Shown one piece after another: positions 17,282 through 26,860 of a stretch of DNA of 64,000 nt (position 1 is its first letter; every line of letters starts with the position of its first letter). The notes beneath the pieces are model-generated. The model worked only from the letters and a program-made list of their open reading frames with translations, was not told where the DNA came from and did no database searches. This DNA is from Candidatus Gastranaerophilales bacterium. GTDB lineage: Bacteria > Cyanobacteriota > Vampirovibrionia > Gastranaerophilales > Gastranaerophilaceae. Location: assembly GCA_944325735.1 (NCBI GenBank), contig CALVBI010000002.1, positions 186,001 through 250,000 of the forward strand, read 5' to 3'. The position numbers and the translations under genes are program-made.

Positions 17282-19143
17282 GCTCTTAGTGCTCGTAAAG
17301 AATTTAATACCGCAAGTAATGCAACTCCAGTGTCTGCAAATACTGCTCCCCACATTGTGACAAATCCCATTGCTCCGAGTATTAAAAACAGAGCTTTTAC
17401 ACCGAGAGCAAATATTATATTTTGTTTTACGATACTCATTGTTTTTCTTGCAATGAGTATTGTTTTATATATTTTATTAGGGTTGTCGTCCATAATTACG
17501 GCATCTGCAGCTTCGATTGCAGCATCTGAACCTAAGCCTCCCATTGCAATTCCTGCATCAGCTCTTGTAATTACAGGTGCGTCATTAATTCCGTCTCCTA
17601 CAAATATAACGCTTTTATTTTTATTCTTGCTATTAATTAATTCTTCGAGTTTTTCAACTTTTTGATTTGGTAATAATTCAGCATAGAATTTATTTATTCC
17701 TATTTTTTCTGCAATATTTTCTGCCGCAAGATATGAATCTCCTGTTAGCATTACGGTATCTTTTAGAATTCCTTTTAGGTTTTTTATAGCTTTTTCAGTA
17801 TCTTCTTTTAATTCATCTGAAATTACTATATAGCCTATGTATTTTTTGTTTTTTGCTGTGTATAAAATTGTCCCTGCAATTTTTTCAGGCTGGTATTCAA
17901 TTCCATATAATTCCATCAATTTTGAATTGCCAGTCAGAATTTCTTCTCCATTTACTATTGCTTTAATTCCATTACCTGCAATTTCTTCTACGTCTTTAAC
18001 TTGTGATGTATCAAGCGGGGTAGAAAATTCTTTTTTTAGGGAAATTGCTATAGGGTGGTTAGAATAACTTTCCGCAAGAGTTGTATATGTGAGTAACTCT
18101 TCTTTAGTTGTGTTGATTGGATTAATTTGAGTAACTTTAAATGTGCCTTTAGTCAAAGTCCCAGTTTTATCAAAAACGACTGTTTCTGTATTTGCTAAAG
18201 TTTCAATATAGCAAGCACCTTTTATTAAAATTCCATTTTTTGATGCTCCGCCTATCCCTGCAAAAAATCCTAAAGGAACTGATATTACTAAAGCACATGG
18301 ACAAGAGATTACCAAAAATGTAAGTGCTCTTTGAAACCATATTTGAAATCCTGTATGTAAAATGATAGGTGGTAATAAAGCTAGAAATATAGCACCTAAG
18401 ACAACTGCAGGAGTGTAATATTTAGCAAATTTTGTAATAAAATTCTCGGTTTTTGCTTTTTTAGAGCTAGCATGTTCTACAAGTTCAAGAATTTTTGATA
18501 CAGTAGATTCTTTGAACTCTTTTTCAACTTTAATTCTAAGCAGCCCATTTTGATTAATACAGCCACTTATTGCCTTATCGCCAGTTTTTAATCTTCGTGG
18601 AACAGATTCACCAGTCAGTGCTGATGTATCGACAGATGCTTCTCCTTCAATAACTTTCCCGTCTAGTGGAATTTTTTCACCTGCTTTTACTATTATAATA
18701 TCGCCGATTTTTACATCTGTAGGATTTTTTTTGATAATTCCATTTTCTGTTTCTAAATTTGCGTAATCCGGTCTGATATTCATTAATTCAGAAATAGATT
18801 TTCTAGATTTTTCTACAGCTTTGTCCTGTAAAAATTCTCCTATCTGATATAAAATCATTACCATTACAGCTTCTGGGTATTCTTTTATTGCGAATGCTCC
18901 AAATGTTGCAAGTCCCATTAAGAAATTTTCGTCAAAAACTTGTCCTTTTATGATATTTTTAATTGCTTTTAAAAGAACATCTCCACCTGATATTAAATAT
19001 GCAATCAGAAAAAATATAAATTTGATATTTTCTGAAGTATTTATTAATACTGTAATTAAAAATATTACTATTGATAGCCCAATTTTAATTATTTGCAGTT
19101 TTTCGTTGACAGAATGTTCGTGATGGTGATGATGTTCGCACAT
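17278..19143 (-). CDS. Zn/Cd/Pb-exporting P1B-type ATPase
   Basis: 621 residues. Key motifs: metal-binding CPC in VISCPCALVISVPLG, phosphorylation site DKTGTLT, TGES actuator loop, HP motif in SNHPIAISL and GDGINDAPV. The usual N-terminal HMA domain is missing; instead the protein begins with a His-rich tail (MCEHHHHHEH) which may collect metal. The CPC plus a divergent CadC/SmtB repressor points to Zn, Cd or Pb export rather than Cu. It overlaps the end of the convergent flavoprotein gene by 4 nt. Confidence 0.92.
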   Translation of the reverse strand: MCEHHHHHEHSVNEKLQIIKIGLSIVIFLITVLINTSENIKFIFFLIAYLISGGDVLLKAIKNIIKGQVFDENFLMGLATFGAFAIKEYPEAVMVMILYQIGEFLQDKAVEKSRKSISELMNIRPDYANLETENGIIKKNPTDVKIGDIIIVKAGEKIPLDGKVIEGEASVDTSALTGESVPRRLKTGDKAISGCINQNGLLRIKVEKEFKESTVSKILELVEHASSKKAKTENFITKFAKYYTPAVVLGAIFLALLPPIILHTGFQIWFQRALTFLVISCPCALVISVPLGFFAGIGGASKNGILIKGACYIETLANTETVVFDKTGTLTKGTFKVTQINPINTTKEELLTYTTLAESYSNHPIAISLKKEFSTPLDTSQVKDVEEIAGNGIKAIVNGEEILTGNSKLMELYGIEYQPEKIAGTILYTAKNKKYIGYIVISDELKEDTEKAIKNLKGILKDTVMLTGDSYLAAENIAEKIGINKFYAELLPNQKVEKLEELINSKNKNKSVIFVGDGINDAPVITRADAGIAMGGLGSDAAIEAADAVIMDDNPNKIYKTILIARKTMSIVKQNIIFALGVKALFLILGAMGFVTMWGAVFADTGVALLAVLNSLRALRA

Positions 19144-19169
19144 AAATTAACCTCATATATTAATATTAT

Positions 19170-19189
19170 AATTGAACAACTATTCAATT
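19170..19189. promoter_or_regulatory. Metal-repressor operator, site 1 (ATPase side)
   Basis: AATTGAA-N6-TTCAATT inverted repeat, close to the ATPase start at 19143. It resembles CadC/SmtB operators (TTGAA..TTCAA). A second, related site lies at 19228-19247. Confidence 0.6.
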
Positions 19190-19222
19190 GTCAATCCTAA
19201 AACCTATTATTGTTACAAAAAT

Positions 19223-19252
19223 TTGACAATTGAACAACTGTTAAACTATAAT
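19223..19252 (+). promoter_or_regulatory. Repressor promoter with overlapping operator, site 2
   Basis: TTGACA (19223-19228), 18-bp spacer, TATAAT (19247-19252). The spacer holds AATTGAACAACTGTTAAA, a near copy of site 1, so the regulator would shut off its own promoter. The ATG at 19259 is 6 nt from the -10. Confidence 0.65.
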
Positions 19253-19258
19253 AAGTTT

Positions 19259-19609
19259 ATGGAAGTTAAAAAGAGTGATTGCGAAGCAATAAATCCTGAT
19301 ATTGTAAAAAAAGTAATGCCTGATATGCCTGATGTCAGGAAGTTATATGATTTGTCTGATTTTTTTAAGGTAATGGGTGATAGTACAAGAATAAGGTTGT
19401 TATGGGCTTTAGAAGAAGCTGAAATGTGTGTGAATGACCTTGCTGTATTATTGGATATGACAAAATCAGCAGTATCTCATCAATTAAAAATATTGAGAAC
19501 TGCAAAACTTGTGAAATCAGAAAAACGCGGCAAAAATGTTTATTATGCATTGAATGATCATCACGTGAAAGTTATTCTTGAAATGGCATTAGAACATGTT
19601 AAAGAATAA
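19259..19609 (+). CDS. ArsR/SmtB-family metal-responsive repressor (CadC-like)
   Basis: 116 residues from the ATG at 19259; an earlier in-frame start would run through the promoter. KVMGDSTRIRLLWALEEAEMCVNDLA contains the alpha-3 position with a Cys (DLA preceded by C) as in ELCVCDL of CadC, and SAVSHQLKILRTAKLVKSEKRGKNVYY is the DNA-reading winged helix. An N-terminal Cys (KKSDCEA) is also CadC-like. It should sense Cd/Pb/Zn and control the adjacent ATPase. Appears to be leaderless. Confidence 0.88.
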   Translation: MEVKKSDCEAINPDIVKKVMPDMPDVRKLYDLSDFFKVMGDSTRIRLLWALEEAEMCVNDLAVLLDMTKSAVSHQLKILRTAKLVKSEKRGKNVYYALNDHHVKVILEMALEHVKE

Positions 19610-19610
19610 A

Positions 19611-20525
19611 TTATAACATTTTTTGTTTTAATTCATTTCTTACATCATTCAATGGCCCGTTATTTGGGGTTCTTAAATTGTGGTAATATTTTTTCACAAA
19701 TGTTACAGGATACATTGGAAGCCATGTAAATTTTATGAAAATATTAACTGTTTCTGCACCTTGAGAAAGCATTAATTCATCAATTGTTTCTTCATGTGAT
19801 GGTGATATTGATGAGAATATTTTTAAGAAATAATCTGTAAATGTAAGAGCAGAATACCCAGAAGCTGTAACAGGGTCTTTTATAAATTCTGTTACTTTAA
19901 AATTGCTGTTTGTTTTTATACTTCTAATATCTTCAGGTAATGTAAATTCGGATCCTGCAATTTGTTCAATCTCATACCATTGACCATTATATTGAATTCT
20001 CATAATATTAGGTTTTGGCATATAAATATCATCAAATACATTGCTTAAAAGGATTCTGCCATCTTTATCTGCAAGTCCGTATTTATAATTTTGTTTTGTT
20101 AGAAACATTCCGCCAAATAGTATGTTAATGGCAGAATATTCTGGTGGGAGTATGGTTTCACCTTTGTCATTGTATAGAGCAAAATCATTTTCGTTTCCAA
20201 TTTTTAAGTATTTTCCTAGAATTCTTTCCGCATGTTTATATTTAGGTTCTACCAAATAGTTTCCGTAATTATCAATTAGTCCGTATTTATTTTTCTTTTG
20301 AACAATCCAGGAAGAATTGCCGAGTCTGATTAGTTTTTTATATTGTGGTTCAACAATTATATTATCAGATTTGTCTTTAAGTCCGAATAAATTCTTTTCA
20401 TTACTAAATACAGTTAAATCACTCATAGTTAAAGTTTTAGCTAAAGCTTGGGTATTAGTTTCTACAGCGTAAGCATTGCTCCCTAGGATTAAACATAAAA
20501 ATATAAATACAAAAAATTTCTTCAT
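19611..20525 (-). CDS. Secreted WG-repeat protein
   Basis: 304 residues with a signal peptide ending at SNAYA (about residue 20). The mature part contains several WG-type beta repeats: NLFGLKDKSDNIIVEPQYKK, KYGLIDNYGNYLVEPKYKH, DFALYNDKGETILPPEYS and KYGLADKDGRILLSNVF. WG repeats form beta structures of unknown binding role. The C-terminal third is unlike the repeats. The ATG lies 6 nt after TG-T-TATTAT (minus strand) and has no ribosome binding site. Confidence 0.8.
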   Translation of the reverse strand: MKKFFVFIFLCLILGSNAYAVETNTQALAKTLTMSDLTVFSNEKNLFGLKDKSDNIIVEPQYKKLIRLGNSSWIVQKKNKYGLIDNYGNYLVEPKYKHAERILGKYLKIGNENDFALYNDKGETILPPEYSAINILFGGMFLTKQNYKYGLADKDGRILLSNVFDDIYMPKPNIMRIQYNGQWYEIEQIAGSEFTLPEDIRSIKTNSNFKVTEFIKDPVTASGYSALTFTDYFLKIFSSISPSHEETIDELMLSQGAETVNIFIKFTWLPMYPVTFVKKYYHNLRTPNNGPLNDVRNELKQKML

Positions 20526-20570
20526 AATTAAATAATAACATAAAATAATTCATGTTATAATTTTCGTAGG

Positions 20571-23378
20571 ATGATTAAATTGAATTTAAAGAAGAGAACA
20601 AAAGTTATTATTTCATTGGTAGTGTTAGCTTCTGTATTAGCAGCATCTCCATTTGTAATTTATTTAAAAGTACTACCTTACGCAGTTTCAAATGAACATG
20701 TGATAAATTTTGTTGAAAAATCACTTAATAAGTATGCAGGATTAAAATTAGATATAAAAAATCCTATTTTGAAAACAGAATTATCACCAGTAATTTCTTT
20801 CAAAGTTGATGAATTATCTTTACATAATAAGAAGAATGTATTGCTATTATCTGTTGATAATTTTGATACTACAATTTCTTTTAAAGAAATTATGGATAAA
20901 AATATAATCATTAAAAAATTAGGAGCAGATTATATTTTTGCTGATATAAATAATCTTATGGCTTTAGCTCCAAAGCAACAAGAAAAGAATGAACAACAAA
21001 AAAGTGAATGGAATTTAGACTTTTTTGATTCTCTTTTATATGTAAAAAAATCATTGTTCTTATATAAAGTAGAGCCTAATACTTATGTATCATTGAAAGC
21101 TGATGATATTGAAATTGATAATTCAAAGAAAGATTTCAGATATGTGCATTTTAATTTGACATCTGACATAAGAAAATTAGGTAAAAATTTACATATAAAT
21201 ATTGCTGATAGAAATTCTGTATTTATAAAAAATAAAGCTTTATATATTGAAAAATGTATGCTTACTGTTAATAATTCAAAAATTTATTTTAATGGTTATG
21301 CTGCAAGAAAGAAAAATTCTTATATAGAAGTTTTTACTGATAAGATTTTAGTTTCTGATGTTTTAGAACTTATAGACTCTAATATTATTGAAAATAATCT
21401 GAACGAACCTTTAGCATTTTTCAAAGATTTAAAAGGTGATTTTAATTTTAATATTAAACTTACTAAAAAAGATTTAAATGGTGTTGTTAACTTGAATAGA
21501 ATTTCTTGCAAACTTATTCCAGTCGATAATATTCCATTAATGCTTGAAAAAGGTAAAATCGTTATGACTAAAAATGATATAGTTATAAAAGATTTTGTCG
21601 GATATTACAATAATAAAAAAGAAAATGCAATAGAAATGGAAGGTACTGTAAAAGATTACCTTAAATCTATTGATACAAATTTAATTACAAGAGCTGTTGT
21701 AACTAATGACTTTGCAAAAAATCAATTTTCTAATATGGTAGGAATTCCAATCACTTTAGTTGGTGGTTCTACAAAGACAAGATTGGATATAAAAGCTATA
21801 AATAACAAAATTGATTTGGTTTGGTTGTTTGGTTTGAAATCAGGTCAAGATATATTAATTGATGGAACTTCTTTGACTCCTACAAATTACAGAAGAATGT
21901 TAAAAGCAGATATGCATTATGAAGGAACATTATTTAATATAAAATCAATTGATTATTATATTGCACCTGAAAATATGCCGAATGAGAAAAAGAAAAAAAT
22001 ACAGCCTGTTGTTAAAATCGCTGGTAATATAGATGTTTCAAAACCTGTGCCAAATGTTTTGAATTTAGGTTTTGAAATACCAAAGCCGCTACCAAGTGAA
22101 TTTTTAAATGTTTTAATTGGGCAAAAAATGTTCAAAAAAGGTACCATTGCAGGTAATATGGAATTTGTAAATACCGGAAAATATCCTTCATTAAACGGTA
22201 AACTTACTATGGATAAAGTTCGAATTCCATCACAAAGACTTTATTTGAAACATGGTGAGATGAATACTGAAAATGGTCTTTTAAATCTTGTGGCTGATGG
22301 TCGTTACAGAAGATCTCAGTACGATTTTAACGGAAGTTTAATCAATGAAATTAAATTCCCAATAGTTGTAAAAGATGTTAACTTGACGATTGATGATGTT
22401 GATGTAGAAAGATTTATTGCATCCGCAAATAATCAAAAAAGCGAAGCAATTACATCTGAAAAATTTGATGTTACACCGTCTGGTGAAGCTGTAGATGACG
22501 ATGATAATACTCCAACTTTTGATATTGGGAATTTCATTGTTGAAAATTGTGTTTTGCATATCCTAAACGGTTCTTATAAAGATATTAAATTTTCTGATGT
22601 AAAAGCTACTTTGTCTTTAGATAAGAATAGTATATTTAATATGTATTCAAATAGATTTGAAATCGCTGAAGGTCATTCTTCTGCTAAGATTAATTGTGAT
22701 TTGAAAAAACATAAATATAATTTAGTCTTAGGTATAAAAGATGTAAATTCTGATTTGATGGCTACAACTTTGTTAGCAATGAAAAAAGAAATTACAGGTA
22801 AAGCAAGCGGTATTATTGCTTTAAATACAGATGATTCTTTGAAGTTGAATGGTTCTATTAAATTTATGGTGAAGAACGGAACAATTCAAAAAGTTGGATT
22901 AGTTGAATATATTTTAAAATTTGCAGCATTATTTAGAAATCCTTTAGCAATGATTAGTCCGTCTACTTTCTCTGATTTAGTAAATATTCCTGAAGGTAAT
23001 TTTGACTTAATCAATGGAGATCTTCAAATTAAAAATAATGTGATAGAAAAAATGATGATAAAATCATCAGCTCCACAATTGAGTTCATTTATTATTGGAA
23101 GATATGACTTAGAAACAAGAGATGCGACATTAAGAATTTATACTAAATTCAGTAATAGAAATAAAGGCTTTGCAGGATTTTTGAGAAACATATCATTGAA
23201 TAGTCTTGCAAATAGAATTCCATTAAGCTCAAGAAATGACAGTAATTATTATGCTGCTGAAATTTCTCAATTACCTCCAATTGATGCAGATGAAAAGGAT
23301 TGTCAAATATTCTTGACTAAAGTTGATGGAGATGTTGAGCATAATAACTTTATTTCTTCTTTGAAAAAGATTAAATAG
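20571..23378 (+). CDS. AsmA-like / TamB-superfamily inner-membrane-anchored protein
   Basis: 935 residues with one N-terminal membrane helix (about 10-30) and a very long beta-rich remainder. The start LKLDIKNPILKTELSPVISFKVDELSLHN and the C-terminal part GKASGIIALNTDDSLKLNGSIKFMVKNG resemble AsmA-type repeats; such proteins span the periplasm and help move lipids to the outer membrane. TG-T-TATAAT ends at 20561, giving a leader of only a few nucleotides. Divergent from the WG-repeat gene. Confidence 0.75.
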   Translation: MIKLNLKKRTKVIISLVVLASVLAASPFVIYLKVLPYAVSNEHVINFVEKSLNKYAGLKLDIKNPILKTELSPVISFKVDELSLHNKKNVLLLSVDNFDTTISFKEIMDKNIIIKKLGADYIFADINNLMALAPKQQEKNEQQKSEWNLDFFDSLLYVKKSLFLYKVEPNTYVSLKADDIEIDNSKKDFRYVHFNLTSDIRKLGKNLHINIADRNSVFIKNKALYIEKCMLTVNNSKIYFNGYAARKKNSYIEVFTDKILVSDVLELIDSNIIENNLNEPLAFFKDLKGDFNFNIKLTKKDLNGVVNLNRISCKLIPVDNIPLMLEKGKIVMTKNDIVIKDFVGYYNNKKENAIEMEGTVKDYLKSIDTNLITRAVVTNDFAKNQFSNMVGIPITLVGGSTKTRLDIKAINNKIDLVWLFGLKSGQDILIDGTSLTPTNYRRMLKADMHYEGTLFNIKSIDYYIAPENMPNEKKKKIQPVVKIAGNIDVSKPVPNVLNLGFEIPKPLPSEFLNVLIGQKMFKKGTIAGNMEFVNTGKYPSLNGKLTMDKVRIPSQRLYLKHGEMNTENGLLNLVADGRYRRSQYDFNGSLINEIKFPIVVKDVNLTIDDVDVERFIASANNQKSEAITSEKFDVTPSGEAVDDDDNTPTFDIGNFIVENCVLHILNGSYKDIKFSDVKATLSLDKNSIFNMYSNRFEIAEGHSSAKINCDLKKHKYNLVLGIKDVNSDLMATTLLAMKKEITGKASGIIALNTDDSLKLNGSIKFMVKNGTIQKVGLVEYILKFAALFRNPLAMISPSTFSDLVNIPEGNFDLINGDLQIKNNVIEKMMIKSSAPQLSSFIIGRYDLETRDATLRIYTKFSNRNKGFAGFLRNISLNSLANRIPLSSRNDSNYYAAEISQLPPIDADEKDCQIFLTKVDGDVEHNNFISSLKKIK

Positions 23379-23382
23379 TTAT

Positions 23383-23769
23383 TTAGTTTAATCTCATTAA
23401 TTCAAAGTTCAAATATGTTGCAAAACTTACCCATAGCAAGTATGGGATTAGTAAAAATGCAGATATCTTTGATACTTTGTAAAAAGAAATTATTGTAAGA
23501 ATAATAAAAATTAGTAAAAATACAATAATTACAAAGCTTAGTTTTATATCATGCAGGTAGAAAAATGCAGGACTCCAACTAAAGTTCAGTAATAATTGGA
23601 TTAGAAAAAAAGTTATACCTTGCTTTTTATTCAGATCTGTTTTTGCATACATAAATGCAGTAAAAGATATAAAAATTAGCGTATACATAAACGCCCAAAC
23701 AGGTCCGAATATTTCAGATGGAGGGTTTAATGCCGGTTTATTAATCGTGTTATACCAAGTCAAATCCAT
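23383..23769 (-). CDS. TspO/MBR family protein
   Basis: 128 residues with five hydrophobic segments. WYNTINKPALNPPSEIFGPVW, LLNFSWSPAFFYLHDIKLS and LLIPYLLWVSFATYLNFEL are the three signatures of TspO (tryptophan-rich sensory protein), which binds porphyrins and related ligands. It is shorter than most members (about 150-160) at the N-terminus and starts directly at the WY motif. ATG 6 nt after CATAAT; no ribosome binding site. Confidence 0.88.
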   Translation of the reverse strand: MDLTWYNTINKPALNPPSEIFGPVWAFMYTLIFISFTAFMYAKTDLNKKQGITFFLIQLLLNFSWSPAFFYLHDIKLSFVIIVFLLIFIILTIISFYKVSKISAFLLIPYLLWVSFATYLNFELMRLN

Positions 23770-23815
23770 AAGTTTATTATGTTATGGATTTTTTTATATT
23801 TCATTAACTTTTTTA

Positions 23816-24418
23816 TTAGAGTAGGGTAATAATACTTTGGGCAATTTTTTTGTGTTCTTCAATTTCGTAATGTAGCCCATCTATTTTAGAAGGAGCTGCA
23901 ATTTTATTTAAGTCCAGAAATTTGCAATTATATTTATTAGCAATTTTTTTATATATTGGTGTAATTTGTTTTGATTTTTCAATAGATGTTTGATTAAACA
24001 TAAATTTAAAATTACTGTTTAAAATGTTTTCTGTAATATGTGATGGAGAAAGTATGATTATATTACTATTGGGTAAACTCTTTCTAATGTTTTTTATCAG
24101 ATTTTCTATGCCTGTTTCAAATTCCTCTAAAGTCGGATTATAAAATTTTTGCAAATCGTTTATTCCTATTGCAAAAATTATTATGTCATAAGATTCTTTT
24201 AAATATTCAGGTAAAATCATATATCCGGTAAATTGAATACCATCAGGGTTATTAGAAAAAGCAGATCTGTTGTTGCATCCTGCTTCGATTATCTCGTATT
24301 TGTCCCTGTATAGATTTTTTAAAATTCCTGTCCAACGAGAGTTCTCATTGTATCTGCTTCCGTTATGAGGGTTGTAGCCAAAAGTATTACTATCTCCAAA
24401 ACATAATATTTTTTTCAT
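23816..24418 (-). CDS. SGNH/GDSL-type hydrolase
   Basis: 200 residues. CFGDSNTFGYNP contains the nucleophile Ser block I, AIGINDLQKF the block III Asn-like region (GIND), and KIDGLHYEIEEHKKIA the catalytic Asp-His (DGLH). No signal peptide, so cytoplasmic. Family members are esterases or deacetylases; substrate unknown. ATG 6 nt after TG-T-TATATT (minus strand), likely leaderless. Confidence 0.85.
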   Translation of the reverse strand: MKKILCFGDSNTFGYNPHNGSRYNENSRWTGILKNLYRDKYEIIEAGCNNRSAFSNNPDGIQFTGYMILPEYLKESYDIIIFAIGINDLQKFYNPTLEEFETGIENLIKNIRKSLPNSNIIILSPSHITENILNSNFKFMFNQTSIEKSKQITPIYKKIANKYNCKFLDLNKIAAPSKIDGLHYEIEEHKKIAQSIITLL

Positions 24419-24475
24419 AAAGTTAATATAACATAAAATATATGAAAAAATATTAAGTTTAATATTTTTAAGGTA

Positions 24476-24506
24476 TTGACTGAGAGTGAACTCTAAGTTG
24501 TATCAT
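24476..24506 (+). promoter_or_regulatory. MerR-type promoter with operator
   Basis: TTGACT (24476-24481), a 19-bp spacer and TATCAT (24501-24506). The over-long spacer holds the dyad CTGAGAGT-GA-ACTCTAAG (24480-24497), as in promoters activated by MerR-family proteins that twist the DNA. It precedes the operon starting at 24529. A related dyad lies before the merR-like gene at 28303-28320. Confidence 0.75.
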
Positions 24507-24528
24507 ATAAAAATAAAAGGAGGAATAT

Positions 24529-25071
24529 ATGAATAAAAAAGTTTTGATAATATCAGCTAGTCCAAGAAAAGGCGGGAATTCAGATACATTGTGTGATGAA
24601 TTTATGAAGGGAGCAATTGATTCAGGTAATACTGTAGAAAAAATATTTTTACGAGATAAAAAAATAAATTATTGTACAGGTTGCGGTTTATGTAATACAA
24701 ATGATTACACTGCTTGTTCTCAAAAAGATGATATGGCTTTGATTTTGGATAAGATGGTTATTGCAGATGTCATTTTAATGGCAACTCCGGTTTATTTCTA
24801 TACAATGGATGGGCAGATGAAAACGTTTATTGATAGATGTTGTGCTAGATATACTCATATTTCAAATAAAGATTTTTATTTTATTGCAACAGCAGCAGAT
24901 GTTAGACCACAGGCTTTAGAAAGAACTTTTGATGGCTTTAGAGGGTTTACAGCGTGTTTAGAAAATGCAAGAGAAGCTGGTTTGTTATATGGTGTTGGTG
25001 TTTGGAATAAAGGTGAAGTAAATGCAACAAATTCAATGAAAGAAGCTTATATAATGGGTAAAAATATTTAA
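24529..25071 (+). CDS. Flavodoxin-like NAD(P)H-dependent oxidoreductase
   Basis: 180 residues. VLIISASPRKGGNSDTLCDE is the FMN loop, YCTGCGLCNTNDYTAC the Isf-type cysteine cluster and MATPVYFYTMDGQMKTFIDR the second FMN loop. First gene of the MerR-controlled operon; AGGAGG lies 6 nt before the ATG. Likely reduces quinones or electrophiles, fitting a stress role. Confidence 0.88.
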   Translation: MNKKVLIISASPRKGGNSDTLCDEFMKGAIDSGNTVEKIFLRDKKINYCTGCGLCNTNDYTACSQKDDMALILDKMVIADVILMATPVYFYTMDGQMKTFIDRCCARYTHISNKDFYFIATAADVRPQALERTFDGFRGFTACLENAREAGLLYGVGVWNKGEVNATNSMKEAYIMGKNI

Positions 25072-25105
25072 TTTGATAGTAGCTATCAGGTAATAAAGGA
25101 GAGAA

Positions 25106-26860
25106 TTGATGATTTTAGATAAAATTAATACCCCAAATAATTTAAAAGATTTGACAATAGACGAAATGAATACTCTTGCTGATGAGATGAGAGAGTTAAT
25201 AATTAAAAAAGTGAATACTACAGGTGGTCACATGGGGCCGAATTTAGGAATTATTGAGGCGACAATTGCAATGCATTATGTGTTTAACTCTCCTGTAGAT
25301 AAAATTGTATTTGATGTTTCTCACCAATGTTATCCTCATAAAATTTTGACAGGAAGAAAAGAGGGTTTTACAAATCCTCAAGAGTATTTGAAGTATACCG
25401 GTTATACAGCTCCTGAAGAAAGTGCTCATGATATATTTAAAGTAGGTCATACTTCAACTTCTGTAAGTCTTGCAACAGGTCTTGCAAAGGCAAGAGATTT
25501 GAAGGGTGAAAAATCTAATATAATTGCATTAATCGGTGACGGATCTTTAAGTGGTGGAGAAGCTTTTGAGGGTCTTGATAATGCTGCAGAATTAGGCAGT
25601 AATATGATTGTAATTGTAAATGATAATGATATGTCAATTGCTGAAAATCAAGGTGGTTTATATAAAAATTTAAAAGCTTTAAGAGATTCAAACGGGGCTT
25701 GTGAATGTAACTTCTTTAGATCATTAGGATTTGATTATTTGTATGTAGATGATGGTAATAATATCGAAAAATTAATTGAAGCATTTAAACAAGTAAAAGA
25801 TATTGATCATCCTATTGTTGTGCATATAAGAACTTTAAAAGGTTGTGGATTACCTATTGCAGAACAAAATAAAGAAGCATTTCATTGGATTATGCCTGGA
25901 ACACTTGATGCAAAAACTGAACAAAGTTGTGATTCAATAGAAGATTATAATAGTGTAACAAATGAATTTATAATGAAAAAAGCTCAAGAAGATTCTTCTT
26001 TAATAGTTGTTAATCCTGCAACTCCAGGGGTTCATGGATTTACTCCGGAATTTAGACAAAGACTTGGAAGTCAATATACAGATGTAGGCATTGCAGAAGA
26101 ACATGCAGTTGCATATTGTTCTGCACTTGCAAAAGCTGGCGCAAAACCTATTTTTACAATAGTTTCTTCTTTCGTTCAAAGAACTTATGATCAGCTTTCT
26201 CAAGACTTATGTTTAAATAATTCTCCTATTACGATGCTTGTATATTGGGGAGGATTGTCTAATGGTGATGCAACCCATTTAGGCTCTTTCGATATTTCAC
26301 TTATTTCTAATATACCGAATATTGTATATCTAGCTCCAACTAATAAGGAAGAATATCTTGCAATGTTAGAATATTCATATTCTCAAAATGAGAGACCGAT
26401 TGCAATAAGGGTGCCTAATATTCCTCTTGTATCTTCAGGAATAAAAGATAATACTGATTATTCAATTTTAAATAAATTTAAGTTGATAGAAAAGGGTGAA
26501 AAAATTGCAATATTAGGTTTGGGTAATTTCTTTAATCTAGCTAATGAATTGAAAAAAGAAATTAAGTCAAAACTTAATATTGATGCAACTTTAATTAATC
26601 CGATATTTATGACAGGTGTAGATTGTGATTTGTTAGAAGATCTGAAAGCTGACCATGATACTGTAATTACATTGGAAGACGGTATACTAGACGGAGGTTT
26701 TGGAGAAAAAATCGCTCGTTTTTATGGAAATTCTGATATGAAAGTATTTAATTATGGAGGTAAAAAAGAATTTACTGACAGAATTCCGCTTGATGAATTG
26801 TATGAGCGTTATCATTTGAAAAAGGAGTTAATAGTTGACGATGTTAAAAACTATTTGTAA
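25106..26860 (+). CDS. DXS-like thiamine-diphosphate transketolase family enzyme
   Basis: 584 residues, slightly shorter than typical 1-deoxyxylulose-5-phosphate synthase (about 620). GGHMGPNLGIIEATIAMHYVF, DVSHQCYPHKILTGR, GDGSLSGGEAFEGLDNA and NDNDMSIAENQGG form the ThDP/Mg site; DVGIAEEHAVAYCSALAKAG contains the catalytic Glu. The HQxYPHK context is SHQC here instead of GHQA, and the gene sits in an inducible stress-type operon, so it may be a paralogue with a different acceptor rather than the housekeeping DXS of isoprenoid synthesis. AAGGAG precedes the ATG. Confidence 0.75.
   Translation: MMILDKINTPNNLKDLTIDEMNTLADEMRELIIKKVNTTGGHMGPNLGIIEATIAMHYVFNSPVDKIVFDVSHQCYPHKILTGRKEGFTNPQEYLKYTGYTAPEESAHDIFKVGHTSTSVSLATGLAKARDLKGEKSNIIALIGDGSLSGGEAFEGLDNAAELGSNMIVIVNDNDMSIAENQGGLYKNLKALRDSNGACECNFFRSLGFDYLYVDDGNNIEKLIEAFKQVKDIDHPIVVHIRTLKGCGLPIAEQNKEAFHWIMPGTLDAKTEQSCDSIEDYNSVTNEFIMKKAQEDSSLIVVNPATPGVHGFTPEFRQRLGSQYTDVGIAEEHAVAYCSALAKAGAKPIFTIVSSFVQRTYDQLSQDLCLNNSPITMLVYWGGLSNGDATHLGSFDISLISNIPNIVYLAPTNKEEYLAMLEYSYSQNERPIAIRVPNIPLVSSGIKDNTDYSILNKFKLIEKGEKIAILGLGNFFNLANELKKEIKSKLNIDATLINPIFMTGVDCDLLEDLKADHDTVITLEDGILDGGFGEKIARFYGNSDMKVFNYGGKKEFTDRIPLDELYERYHLKKELIVDDVKNYL

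Noticed and set aside
20556-20570. Strict 6-nt leaderless start for the AsmA-like gene
   Set aside because: The -10 (TATAAT) ends 9 nt before the ATG and TAGG lies directly in front, so it is near-leaderless but not in the exact set.
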